From Pseudomonadota bacterium (GTDB lineage: Bacteria > Pseudomonadota > Gammaproteobacteria > Steroidobacterales > Steroidobacteraceae): DNA of 64,000 nucleotides. Shown here piece after piece: positions 25,009 to 33,967 of this stretch (position 1 is the stretch's first letter; each line of letters opens with the position of its first letter). The translations under genes were made by a program, and so were the position numbers. The stretch covers positions 12,191-76,190 of the forward strand of contig JAEWBG010000057.1 in assembly GCA_023391335.1 (NCBI GenBank), read 5' to 3'. The notes under the pieces were generated by a model. That model had not been told where the DNA came from and did no database searches. It saw nothing but the letters and a program-made list of their open reading frames with translations.

Positions 25009-27222
25009 TTACTTCCGCGCTTGCACCATCCATACGTTCGTAGCGTTGGTCCATGACTGCAGCGCGAGATACTTCCCGTCGGGCGAAGGGATGACCCATC
25101 TCAGCGGATCATTCGGCCGGTGCAGCATGACGTTTACGTTGCCATCCAAAGATACGTGCAGCAAAACGGCGTCTAACTCATCGAAACAGACTACGTAGAG
25201 GCCTTGTCCACTGGCATCCCACGCAATTGAGTAGAGCGAGGGGTGACCTCTTGGAACTAATAGCTCGCTGTATTTCGTTGGCCGCTCATGCACATCCATG
25301 ATCGTGATCGAATGATGCGGGCTGTTAATCAGTGCAATCTTCGATCCATCGGGCGATAGATCCCATTCTTTCGATCCGCCGTCTGAAGCTGGCGCCCGCG
25401 CCAGCTCTCGTCCCTCTCCAGTCACAGGATCGAACGAATAGAACACCCGTGTTTCCTGCTCAGATTGCATGCGCACACAGGCTTCATGAATGGGACAGCG
25501 CAGTCCCTCACTCAATCCGGCGTGCGAACTTAGGATGAGTGGCTCACCACCACCAAATGGACGCCGGATCAGTTCGATCGGCAAATACTCATTCGGTGGC
25601 GATGAGTAATACCAGAGATAGTTCTGATCGGGACTGACGACCGCGCGAAAGTTGTCTCGCTCGTCGACTACGATCGGTTGCGCACGCGGGTCATCTACTG
25701 CTTGTCGATAGATGCCGTATGTGCCGCTGCGGTTGGAATGGAAAAGTACTGTACGACTGTCCGCAAGCCAGCCGGACAAGCGGTCTTTACTGTCATCAAG
25801 CGTCAGCCGTCTCATGTTAGACAACCGAAGTCCGGTCGCATCGAGTTCAGCAACATAGACGTCGGCCTGCGTACGGTTCTTTATGAGACTGATTCGATCG
25901 CCATGGCTGGATGCCTGCAATCCGTGGCTTTCGGAGTCTTTCCATTGCAGCAAAGTCTCTGCAGCTTGCAGTTTCGACTCAGCAAAATCGATCTGCGCAC
26001 GGGTGAGCTCGGTGGATATCTCATCGTCTATGAGACTGGACATGACCAACTGATCGTGCTTGGTCACGATCATATCCATGACCGATTCGCTCGGTTCGAG
26101 TAGCTCGCCACTTCGGCCATCCGCTATTCGATAGGATCTAATTAATGTGTGCGAGTCGGAATCGCGTTCGATGGCGACCACCACGAATTTGCCGTCATCC
26201 GAGAACTGCGGAGGAAACCTAATTCGCGCGCTGGGCACTGTCACAAAGAGTCGAGCACCGCTTCCGTCTGCGTTTGCCAACCAAACCTCGTTCCTATTGC
26301 GCACGAACGCTATGGCATTGGCACCTCGCGACAGCCTCGCCATCGTGGCATCTGTGAACAGCACCTTTGGCGCGCCCCCGAGCACACACGTGACCCATAT
26401 CAAGCTCTTCTGCGAGCTTGTCTGGAATCCGCTGACGAGCAGATTGCTGCTGTCGGCGAACCAATCTACGTAGCTGGAGTAAGCATCCGCGGGCGTCTGC
26501 AACTCATGTGAATCCACGGAGCCCACTTGCTTCACGTACAAGTGAGCTTCTTCTCCGTATGCGAGATAGCGGCCATCAGGAGAGATCGCGGCTGAGATGA
26601 TGGGCAGATCCGGAGCATTCGTAGTGATCTGAACTACGTTGTATGAGTGCCGCTTCGGTCTTGCTTGCAACACGTACACTGCTGCAAACAACAGAACGCC
26701 GATCAAAGCAATCCAAACTTCGAAAGGCACGGGACGACGCGCACTGATCGCACCGGACATCGACACGACTTGCGGCAACTCGATCGCGGGACCGTTGGCT
26801 ATCTCGCATACCGGATTCGAATCGAAGCGCGGTTGCATCAACGAAGGGGCCGGAACCTCGTCAACCAACGGCGCCGCAAACCGATATCCGCGACGCGGCA
26901 CATTTTCTATGTATTTGCCGCCCACACAGCCCAGGCATTTGCGCAGCAACGATACGTTGCGCGTGAGACCGCTTTCTTCGACAACGGTCTTGGGCCAAAC
27001 GTGACGAATGATTTCATCGTTACTGACAACGGCGCCTTTCCGCTCGACCAATAGAATTAGCAGATCGAGCAGCTTCGGCCGAATCTTCAGCAGCTCGCCA
27101 TCTCGATACAGCAGGCGTTGCGATACGTCGAGCGTGAATTCGCCGAACGAATAACGCTCCTGGTTCTGATTCTCAGATTTCGCCAAGGACGTAAGGTGTT
27201 GCGAGGCGTTGGAGTGAGACAT
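25009..27222 (-). CDS. Membrane-bound winged-helix regulator with beta-propeller sensor (CadC-like)
   Basis: A 737-residue one-component regulator. Residues about 23-117 form an OmpR/CadC-type winged helix (FGEFTLDVSQRLLYRDGELL, RKCLG, the IENVPRRGYRF wing). Residues 168-186 are a single membrane helix (VWIALIGVLLFAAVYVLQA). The rest (about 200-735) is a TolB/PD40-type propeller with repeated SPDGRYLAY, FSDDGKFVVV, LSPDGSKIAL and PSPDGKYLAL motifs, placed in the periplasm. It would sense an extracytoplasmic signal and bind DNA from the membrane. The gene lies between the TonB receptor and the exported-protein cluster and points away from the latter. Confidence 0.9.
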   Translation of the reverse strand: MSHSNASQHLTSLAKSENQNQERYSFGEFTLDVSQRLLYRDGELLKIRPKLLDLLILLVERKGAVVSNDEIIRHVWPKTVVEESGLTRNVSLLRKCLGCVGGKYIENVPRRGYRFAAPLVDEVPAPSLMQPRFDSNPVCEIANGPAIELPQVVSMSGAISARRPVPFEVWIALIGVLLFAAVYVLQARPKRHSYNVVQITTNAPDLPIISAAISPDGRYLAYGEEAHLYVKQVGSVDSHELQTPADAYSSYVDWFADSSNLLVSGFQTSSQKSLIWVTCVLGGAPKVLFTDATMARLSRGANAIAFVRNRNEVWLANADGSGARLFVTVPSARIRFPPQFSDDGKFVVVAIERDSDSHTLIRSYRIADGRSGELLEPSESVMDMIVTKHDQLVMSSLIDDEISTELTRAQIDFAESKLQAAETLLQWKDSESHGLQASSHGDRISLIKNRTQADVYVAELDATGLRLSNMRRLTLDDSKDRLSGWLADSRTVLFHSNRSGTYGIYRQAVDDPRAQPIVVDERDNFRAVVSPDQNYLWYYSSPPNEYLPIELIRRPFGGGEPLILSSHAGLSEGLRCPIHEACVRMQSEQETRVFYSFDPVTGEGRELARAPASDGGSKEWDLSPDGSKIALINSPHHSITIMDVHERPTKYSELLVPRGHPSLYSIAWDASGQGLYVVCFDELDAVLLHVSLDGNVNVMLHRPNDPLRWVIPSPDGKYLALQSWTNATNVWMVQARK

Positions 27223-27558
27223 TCGTGTCCATGTTGATGCGCCCCCTACTGCGCGCGCGGATTCTAAGCACTTCGAGCTGACTTCGAAACCCTAGTTCGA
27301 TTCAAGTATCGGGCGATCGTCACTCAGAAATCGCAGAACTTACGATGACACCGGTTGCACATGGTGAGCGACACCGGTAACTGCGTTGCTATCGCAACCC
27401 GCTTCAAGTCACAGAAGATGCGACATGAAAGGTCGCTACTTCGTGACGAAGAAGGCTACACAGTTATCTGCAGTACATGTTCAAGCGCCAAAGCCGCAAA
27501 CGGTAGACGCCCAAATACTTGGCAACGCACGAGCACACAACTGAACGTGAATGGGAGG

Positions 27559-27585
27559 GGAGGAAAAAGGGAAGCACTTGGGAAG
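27559..27585 (+). promoter_or_regulatory. Purine-rich 11-bp direct repeat, site 1
   Basis: GGAGGAAAAA is followed by GGGAAG, five bases (CACTT) and GGGAAG, so the two hexamers repeat with an 11-bp period. The second hexamer lies 120 bp before the start at 27700. The same plan occurs before the other four transcription units to 38.6 kb. Confidence 0.55.
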
Positions 27586-27699
27586 CAAAAGAGAAGCAAT
27601 GCCGTCCACTGAGCGCTATAGATTTCTTGCGCGAGTATCGCGACCCAGGCGGCTGCGACTCACACACGTCCGTGACTCAACTCGAATAGAGGAGTAACT

Positions 27700-28161
27700 A
27701 TGAAGGGGAAGCTGTTTTCGCTGGCACTCGCGTCATTTCTTGTGACGGCAAGCGCCTTGATGACTACGACGAGTTTCGCAGGGATTCGCACTGTCCCGGC
27801 AACCAATTGTGTGCGCACCACACAACGCGATCTCTCGGGTTATTGGAGTTGCCCGTTTGTCTCCGACAACACCTTGGCCGGTAAAGACGTCTCAACTGTT
27901 TTCATCGACTTCAGACTACAAAATTCGACCCCCGTCAGCCTCAGCGGCAAAGCCTGCCGTACGCGCTTCGATGGCGACGCCTGGGAATGCGGACCTGAAA
28001 AGAAATTTACTGGGACCGGCGGCAAAGACCTAATGATCGACGGAGGTTGGGCAATCATCGGAAATGGGAGCGTCTGGGACTATCACTTTGCGGTGCTGAA
28101 CTTTCCGGCTGGCGCGGATATCGCGCTACGCGGCATCGCGGGTCAAGGAGGAGGACTCTAA
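27700..28161 (+). CDS. Small exported protein of unknown function
   Basis: A 153-residue protein with a standard signal peptide (MKGKLFSLALASFLVTASAL, cleavage near residue 26 after SFA). The mature part has four cysteines (NCVRTT, WSCPF, KACRTRF, WECGP) and a beta-rich pattern. No family is recognised. GAGGAG seven bases upstream fixes the start. It heads a two-gene unit with the membrane-anchored protein at 28238. The pair resembles the 33503/33968 pair in size, order and topology, though clear sequence identity is not seen. Confidence 0.75.
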   Translation: MKGKLFSLALASFLVTASALMTTTSFAGIRTVPATNCVRTTQRDLSGYWSCPFVSDNTLAGKDVSTVFIDFRLQNSTPVSLSGKACRTRFDGDAWECGPEKKFTGTGGKDLMIDGGWAIIGNGSVWDYHFAVLNFPAGADIALRGIAGQGGGL

Positions 28162-28173
28162 GGTCTCTTGGGA

Positions 28174-28193
28174 GCGGCTTCGACAGAAGCCGC
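28174..28193. terminator. Intercistronic hairpin
   Basis: GCGGCTTC and GAAGCCGC pair around GACA, with further G-C pairs outside one mismatch. It lies between two same-strand genes and has no T-tract, so it may attenuate transcription or stabilise the upstream message rather than end it. Confidence 0.45.
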
Positions 28194-28237
28194 ATCCCAC
28201 ACTCCGATGCGAGACCACGCAAGCGAAAGGGTGAAGA

Positions 28238-28888
28238 ATGTCCAAACTCATGGCCGGAATACTTTGTGTTCTGTCAGGCGCACTCGCGGCGATCCTGGCA
28301 ATCTTGTTCATGCAGGCGCTATTTCCCGCGCGCGAACTTCCAACCCGTGTTGGTGCTACTTCCTCTTCACCAACGTTGCAAATCGCTTCGTTACCAAACG
28401 CCTCGAATGCACCTGCAGCTACAAAAATCGAGAAGATCGCGAACAGCTTCGAGATGGCCTCACCTTCAGCGCCATCAGCCTCTTCATCTCAGTCATTTGA
28501 GAGGACCTCAAGACCCAGCCCCGAAGAACTAGAACTCATTCGAGAAGAGGATCTTGCAATTCAACAACGTCGCTATGCGGACCATGATCGAGAGGCACGC
28601 GACACGAGCTGGGCATTTCAAATGGAAGCGCAGCTGCAAGAGTCATTGCAAGCGGCCTTTTCGCCCAGTACTCGTTTTGAGAATGCGGATTGCCGCACAC
28701 ACACTTGCACTGTGGTCATTACGTGGCCGAGCATGAAGGAAGCTCGTGATGAAATGATGGGCATTGCAGCCACCACACCCTGCGCTAGCAGTCTGTCGGC
28801 ACCGACCCCGATGAACGGTGAGTTCCGCTCAACGCTATGGCTGAACTGCGCACCCTCCTCCACACCATCTCCTGACAACCATTCCTAA
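28238..28888 (+). CDS. Membrane-anchored protein of unknown function
   Basis: A 216-residue protein with one N-terminal membrane helix (residues about 5-28), a Ser/Ala/Pro-rich linker (to about 95) and a compact C-terminal domain with four cysteines (ADCRTHTCTVVITWPS, TPCAS, LNCAP). The topology suggests a periplasmic domain held at the inner membrane. The C-terminal CRTHTCTV pattern is typical of disulfide-bonded periplasmic domains, but no family is recognised. It follows the exported protein at 27700 by 76 bp and shares its upstream motif. Confidence 0.72.
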   Translation: MSKLMAGILCVLSGALAAILAILFMQALFPARELPTRVGATSSSPTLQIASLPNASNAPAATKIEKIANSFEMASPSAPSASSSQSFERTSRPSPEELELIREEDLAIQQRRYADHDREARDTSWAFQMEAQLQESLQAAFSPSTRFENADCRTHTCTVVITWPSMKEARDEMMGIAATTPCASSLSAPTPMNGEFRSTLWLNCAPSSTPSPDNHS

Positions 28889-29280
28889 TCCATACGATTT
28901 CTAATGGTGTCGCGCGCACTTCAGCGGGGACGCATGACGCTGTCTATGCTCACGCACGCGGGCACTGCGTGAATGCAAAGATTCAAGCCACTTACGAAGC
29001 TCTGCGCGGAAGGAGCCCCAAGCTATGCGTCCAAGTGCAACCAGCTTGCTGCTGGAAGGAAGGAACTCGAGGGAGGAAATAGGGAGCTCAAAAAGAAGCT
29101 TTTGAGAAGCCATACCGATGACCTGTTGGTCTAGCTTTCGCCTGCTCACTCCCAGCGCACTCTTCACTACCTCTCCGCTGAGACACCGCCTGTCGGAACT
29201 GTGCGGAGTAACGAAGGTGCTGGGTGCGGCAGCACAACGCCTCATTCAAAGACAACGCGTCATCGAAGGGAGACTTATTC
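28889..29280. other. Leader region of the cellulase gene
   Basis: A 392-bp gap with no credible gene. It contains the purine-rich direct repeat at 29059-29087. A short inverted pair (agcttgct/agcaagct-like, near 29042) and aaaagaagcttttgagaagc at 29090 could fold. The remainder shows nothing I can name. Confidence 0.4.
29059..29087 (+). promoter_or_regulatory. Purine-rich 11-bp direct repeat, site 2
   Basis: GAAGGAACTCGA is followed by GGGAGG, five bases (AAATA) and GGGAGC, again an 11-bp period. The second hexamer lies 199 bp before the cellulase start. The prefix is less A-rich than in the other copies. Confidence 0.5.
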
Positions 29281-31110
29281 ATGCGAACGATTTTGAAGGT
29301 GCACGTATATCGCTCGTGGCTCGCACGAGCGTTCATACTGTTAGCTGCAACGTGGTTATCGGTCTGTGCGCACGCCGACATTTCAATGTTTCCAGGCTAT
29401 CCAACATTATTTCAGAACGACACCACCAAACTGGCAATCAATTTCGCGACCTGCCCTGGCTGCGAGCCTCGCAGTCAAGCCTCCTGGAGCCTGTTCACAA
29501 GTCAACCGACTGCGGCTTGGCTGTCCGACTGGAACACGCAGGGGCCAAATCAGATCCGTGCGTTCGTCGCCAACTACGTAGGGCGAGCAATTGCGCGTCA
29601 TCAGGTGCCGGTACTTGTCGCTTACATGATTCCCTCCCGGGATTGTGGTTCCGCGAGTGCAGGCGGAGCCCCAACAGCCGCAGCGTACAGAAACTGGATC
29701 GATCAATTTGCGTTAGGACTTCATGATGCTTACTCAGGCTCCGATGGCGACGAGACCGTAATTGTGCTGCTCGAACCGGATGCGTTGGCACTTCTTGGAC
29801 GGGACACTTTCACCAATGCAGCGAGCGGAGATAATGGGTGTCGTGAGTACACATTGATGTACCCGCCACCACTGGGCAAGTCTCTGACCTCGGCGCCGTA
29901 TGTCGACATGGATGTAACCGGTCCGAACGGCCGTTACGCACTCGTCAAAGAAGCCGTCGCGAAGCTGTCCAGCGCCGCATGCATTCCAACCTACGGCGTG
30001 CCGCAACCAAGTGCATGTAGTTCGTATATGAGCCACATCAAGGTGTACTTAGACGCCGGCCACTCCGGCTGGAAGGGCTGGGGAGTCGCCGATATGGCTA
30101 CGCGTCTGATCAAGGGCGGCATCAAAGACGCCACCGGATTTTTTTCCAACGTCTCCAACTATCAGGTGCTAGGAGCGGTGGGAGGAGCACCCACAAGCGG
30201 AGAAATTCCATACGGTGTGGCCTTGATCAACGAATTGAAAAAGCAATTTGGCGGCACCTGGGGAACTTACTCTTGCTACAACCCAGGCACCGGCGGCAAG
30301 TGCGACATCCCTCCCAAGACGCAAGTGATCGACACAGGAAGGAATGGCGCCGGATCCAACGTAGCTGGTGGCAGCGGCAACCAAAGCAATGGATGGCCGC
30401 TCTGGTGCGACAACATCAACGCGCGCTACGGCCTCGCCCCCACTCTGTACCCAAGTCAGTTCGGGTTCGGCACCAACACGATCGACGCCTTGCTATGGGT
30501 AAAGCCGCCTGGTGAAACCGATGGATGCTTTTGGGGCGGCAACACCGACCCGAACGTGGCGCGTGGAGTACCTAACCCTTCGCCCGGCGTCACCGGCGTG
30601 ATCCCGGCGGGCGCGCTGGACTTCACTGCCGTTTGTATGTTGATCAACGGAACGAATGGATTCTCAAGCTACGGCAATCCGGTGCTTGTGGGCACCTGCA
30701 ACTTAGATGGAACCAGCGCGTTGACACCTCCAATTCTGAATCAAGCGCATCAGACCAGAGTTGCCGACGTGCAGGGAGCTGACACATTGCTGCTCGAGTG
30801 GCAGCCAGTGAAAGGTGCGTGTCAATACATGGTGGGGTATCGAAAACGAGCGTATGGGTCGACGAAATGGAGTGGTTGGTCCAGCATCTATTCCACTGCT
30901 TGGGCCGGCGCAGGATCGAACAACGATTCGTTATCCTTTGCCAATGGTCCTCCGACGTGGGCACTGCTAACGGCTGCAGCAGGTACGTTGAAGTACGGCG
31001 CGACGGTGCAGTACTCGGTGCGTGCTCGCAACTGCGGCTCTCCCACGTCGACTGCCTGGACGTCCTATGGTGCCCCCTCGGCGACCATCTCTACCGTTTC
31101 CTTCAACTGA
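29281..31110 (+). CDS. Secreted glycoside hydrolase family 6 (cellulase/cellobiohydrolase) with C-terminal Fn3-like domain
   Basis: A 609-residue exported enzyme (signal peptide to about residue 32). The GH6 signature is complete: SRDCGSASAGGA (Asp121), the proton donor Asp167 in VLLEPDALA, LDAGHSGW (257-264) and WVKPPGETDG (406-415). GH6 enzymes cut beta-1,4-glucan with inversion. Several cysteine pairs and insertions (about 178-215 and 325-372) distinguish it from compact endoglucanases. Residues about 505-609 resemble a fibronectin type III module. No carbohydrate-binding module is evident. The start at 29281 follows GAAGGGAG; the upstream codons are not signal-like. Confidence 0.9.
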   Translation: MRTILKVHVYRSWLARAFILLAATWLSVCAHADISMFPGYPTLFQNDTTKLAINFATCPGCEPRSQASWSLFTSQPTAAWLSDWNTQGPNQIRAFVANYVGRAIARHQVPVLVAYMIPSRDCGSASAGGAPTAAAYRNWIDQFALGLHDAYSGSDGDETVIVLLEPDALALLGRDTFTNAASGDNGCREYTLMYPPPLGKSLTSAPYVDMDVTGPNGRYALVKEAVAKLSSAACIPTYGVPQPSACSSYMSHIKVYLDAGHSGWKGWGVADMATRLIKGGIKDATGFFSNVSNYQVLGAVGGAPTSGEIPYGVALINELKKQFGGTWGTYSCYNPGTGGKCDIPPKTQVIDTGRNGAGSNVAGGSGNQSNGWPLWCDNINARYGLAPTLYPSQFGFGTNTIDALLWVKPPGETDGCFWGGNTDPNVARGVPNPSPGVTGVIPAGALDFTAVCMLINGTNGFSSYGNPVLVGTCNLDGTSALTPPILNQAHQTRVADVQGADTLLLEWQPVKGACQYMVGYRKRAYGSTKWSGWSSIYSTAWAGAGSNNDSLSFANGPPTWALLTAAAGTLKYGATVQYSVRARNCGSPTSTAWTSYGAPSATISTVSFN

Positions 31111-31118
31111 GTCACTAG

Positions 31119-31145
31119 GCTGGGGCTACCGATGGTAGCCCCAGC
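31119..31145. terminator. Terminator hairpin after the cellulase
   Basis: GCTGGGGCTACC and GGTAGCCCCAGC form a perfect 12-bp stem around GAT, eight bases after the cellulase stop. No T-tract follows, but strength and position fit a terminator. Confidence 0.75.
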
Positions 31146-31551
31146 AATGCAGACGATCTCTATGCACTCGGCCAACCTTGTTTCGCATATGTGTGAAGCT
31201 TGTCCATCGAGGTCACGCGAGCAGAACGAATACGATGTGAACTAGGCAAGCGAGCAAGAAAGAGATAGAGACCTTCGATCCGCACGGTGCTCTAACTTCA
31301 AGCATTTCGGACATCGTCCAGGATCGAACCCCATCACATGTCCGGCGAATATCATGGACATCTAACGAATGTCTCGACGAGCAGATGCTTCAGGGCCGAG
31401 TGGTAGCTCGGCCTCTGTCGCCCTTTGCAATCACCAATGGACCCAATTTGCCACAAGAGGAAAAAGGGAAGAACTAGGGAGGGCTTCGGTCAGGACAAAG
31501 GAAATTTCGGATGCAACGCTTGGCTTCATCCAAGGAGCCGAGAAGCAATAC
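31146..31551. other. Leader region of the propeller lipoprotein
   Basis: About 400 bp without a credible gene. It contains the purine-rich direct repeat at 31456-31482 near its end. No other motif is evident. Confidence 0.4.
31456..31482 (+). promoter_or_regulatory. Purine-rich 11-bp direct repeat, site 3
   Basis: AGAGGAAAAA is followed by GGGAAG, AACTA and GGGAGG. It is almost identical to site 5 and lies 75 bp before the lipoprotein start at 31552. Confidence 0.55.
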
Positions 31552-33438
31552 ATGCCCAGCGTAGTTCGTCCATTCGCAGCCCTCGCAATCGCATTCGTCC
31601 TGGCAGCGTGCAGCGGAGGCAGCCCCGGCGCTCCTTCACCAGGAGGCACGCCCGGCAATCCTCCACCGCCGGCAAATAAGGCACCCACGATCACGGGCTC
31701 GCCTTCCACAACGGTCACTGCAGGCGTTGCCTACTCGTTTCAACCCACAGCGTCGGATCCAGACGGCGACACACTCACCTACTCCATTGCAAACAAGCCG
31801 ACATGGGCAACGTTCGAAACGACCACTGGAAAGCTGTCGGGCACGCCGGCGGTGTCGGACGTCGGCACGACACCGGCGATTGCGATCACTGTGTCTGACG
31901 GCAAGGCGTCAGCATCCCTTGCAGCATTCAGCATCACAGTCCAGAGCCCGCCCACATCTTCGAATCGCGCCCCAACCATCGAAGGCTCGCCGAATACTGC
32001 TGCACAAACCGGCGTCACCTACTCGTTTCAACCCATGGCCGAAGATCTCGACGGCGATACGCTGACCTTCTCAATCGCCAACAAGCCCGCGTGGGCAACG
32101 TTCAGCATGACGACAGGCAAGCTCGGCGGCACACCCAGTGCTGTCGACACCTTCGCAAACATTACGATCAGCGTCAGCGATGGCAAGGGCGGCACTGCGA
32201 GTTTGCCTGCGTTCACAATTACAGTGAGCGCCCCGCCACCGACCGCAGCCGGACTGTGCGATGGGCTCATTCAGGACAAGTTGCCTCACGCCATGACTGC
32301 TCTTTCGAAGCCCGCGCGAGGAGAGACTGTCATTGATCCGCAGTTCGGTACGAAGATCACGCGCGTCACCGACGGCATGGCGCAGTTCAGCTTCAAAGCG
32401 CACTACATAAAACCGGCGTACGCGACGATGCCCGCCTGGAACGCGGATGAAAGCCGCTTAGTGTTGATGATTCCCGGAGACGGCGGCGACGGCACCACTC
32501 ACTATCCGATGTTCGATGGAAAGACATACCAGTTCATCGAAATGCTCGATATCGAGCCAACAGACAATGAGCATTTCGACTGGTCGAGCACCGATCCGGA
32601 CGTGCTCTTCTATACGTACGCGCACGAGTCTTCAGGGACATCGATTCGGCAATTGATCAAGTATCACGTCAGCACTAAGCAGAAAGAGGTGGTGTACGAC
32701 ATTCCGAACGCGGCGCAGCCTGCTGCATATCGCGTCGATTTCGGCGGTGATCCCATGTATTCAAGTTGGGATAACAATTTATTTGGGCTGCGCCGTCGAG
32801 GTAACGATGACACCGACACAGGATTCACCTATCGCATCTCGCCGAGCAAAGAGAGCCCACGCGTGTCTTCGCCCGATGCACCGCAAGTCTGTGCGAGCGG
32901 TCAGTGCTATGTGATGAACGGAAAGGTGTACGACGCGAGCACGAACACAGTGATTCGCGCGTTGAAGAGTGACCCCGAAGAGCACGGAGATAACTTGATG
33001 CTCGCGAATGGTGAAGACGTACGCGCGTCGAATCAATTCGATGTCGAGCCTTTCGGCTCGATCGTGAGTGAGAACCTAACCACTGGCGTCGTCACGCTAA
33101 TCATAGGTCCTGACAAGGGCTGGCCGTATCCGCCGACGGGCACGCATATCTCGGGCCATGCATTCAAAGCACCGGGGTGGGTGGCGATGTCAGCGACCGG
33201 AGATCAGCGCGGCCAAGACGTGCTGGAGTCCGAAATTGTGCTAGCGAATCTGAATGACGGAACGGTCTGCCGAGTGGGACACCATCGCTCAACCAGCAGC
33301 GATGGTCCTAATGGCTACTGGGCCGAACCGCACGTGAACATCTCACCGAGCGGCACCCGGATGATCTTCGGCAGCGACTGGGGAACAGGCAACACTGTAG
33401 ACACATACGTGTTGGAGTTGCCGAGCTACAAGCCGTAA
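31552..33438 (+). CDS. Ig-like/beta-propeller lipoprotein
   Basis: A 628-residue lipoprotein (signal VRPFAALAIAFVLAAC, lipidated Cys). After a Pro/Gly linker come two tandem Ig-like domains of the He_PIG/cadherin-like type (each NRAPTIEGSPNTAAQTGVTY-like start, SDPDGDTLTYSIANKPTWAT core, SGTPAVSD and ISVSDGKGG ends), to about residue 230. The C-terminal 390 residues look like a WD40/TolB-type propeller (PAWNADESRLVLMI, HFDWSSTDPDVLFY, SPSGTRMIFGSDWG) of the kind seen near polysaccharide enzymes. The function is unknown; glycan binding at the cell surface is plausible. The start at 31552 is set by the signal sequence. Confidence 0.82.
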   Translation: MPSVVRPFAALAIAFVLAACSGGSPGAPSPGGTPGNPPPPANKAPTITGSPSTTVTAGVAYSFQPTASDPDGDTLTYSIANKPTWATFETTTGKLSGTPAVSDVGTTPAIAITVSDGKASASLAAFSITVQSPPTSSNRAPTIEGSPNTAAQTGVTYSFQPMAEDLDGDTLTFSIANKPAWATFSMTTGKLGGTPSAVDTFANITISVSDGKGGTASLPAFTITVSAPPPTAAGLCDGLIQDKLPHAMTALSKPARGETVIDPQFGTKITRVTDGMAQFSFKAHYIKPAYATMPAWNADESRLVLMIPGDGGDGTTHYPMFDGKTYQFIEMLDIEPTDNEHFDWSSTDPDVLFYTYAHESSGTSIRQLIKYHVSTKQKEVVYDIPNAAQPAAYRVDFGGDPMYSSWDNNLFGLRRRGNDDTDTGFTYRISPSKESPRVSSPDAPQVCASGQCYVMNGKVYDASTNTVIRALKSDPEEHGDNLMLANGEDVRASNQFDVEPFGSIVSENLTTGVVTLIIGPDKGWPYPPTGTHISGHAFKAPGWVAMSATGDQRGQDVLESEIVLANLNDGTVCRVGHHRSTSSDGPNGYWAEPHVNISPSGTRMIFGSDWGTGNTVDTYVLELPSYKP

Positions 33439-33502
33439 CGAAACAAAGCCGCTTGGAAGAATGTGGCAGTTACCCGGTCGTATTCGTTTAGGAGATTCAA
33501 AA

Positions 33503-33967
33503 ATGACTCGACTCAAAGTTCGACATTACTGCGGGGCTGGTCGATCTTTGCGCGAACCCGCTGCCACATTCTGTCTGCTAGCGGCACTGGTAGGAACTTC
33601 CACTGCCGCGCATGCCGGATATAACGGCACAAAGGATTGGCAAGGCAGTTGTACCAAACAAGCTGGAACCAACGTCGAGTGTGTTGGGACCATGGCAGGC
33701 ATTCGAGCGCAGACAGCGGATCCGGAGCGATACGTTTACTTCAACAAATTCTTCTCCGCTGGTTTTTTCTGGCTCAACTTTACGGGCCGCTTTAACGGCG
33801 TCGACTACTCGTGCACGGCGCCCACCTCGGCAGAATGGATCAACCAGTGGGATGCAGCACTCTCCGCTAACGCCTATTTCCGAATCGACTTCGATAGCTC
33901 CACAGGGACTTGTACGACCCTGCAGGTGTTAAGCGGATCATCTTTCAAGAACCCCTCTGCGCTGTAG
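33503..33967 (+). CDS. Small exported protein of unknown function
   Basis: A 154-residue protein with a long signal peptide (cleavage near AHA at about residue 38), a mature domain with five cysteines (GSCTKQ, VECVG, YSCTAP, GTCTT) and an aromatic middle (YVYFNKFFSAGFFWLNFTG). No family is recognised. AGGAGA eight bases upstream selects the ATG at 33503 over the earlier one at 33461. Its stop is directly followed by the ATG of the next gene, so the two are coupled. Confidence 0.75.
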   Translation: MTRLKVRHYCGAGRSLREPAATFCLLAALVGTSTAAHAGYNGTKDWQGSCTKQAGTNVECVGTMAGIRAQTADPERYVYFNKFFSAGFFWLNFTGRFNGVDYSCTAPTSAEWINQWDAALSANAYFRIDFDSSTGTCTTLQVLSGSSFKNPSAL

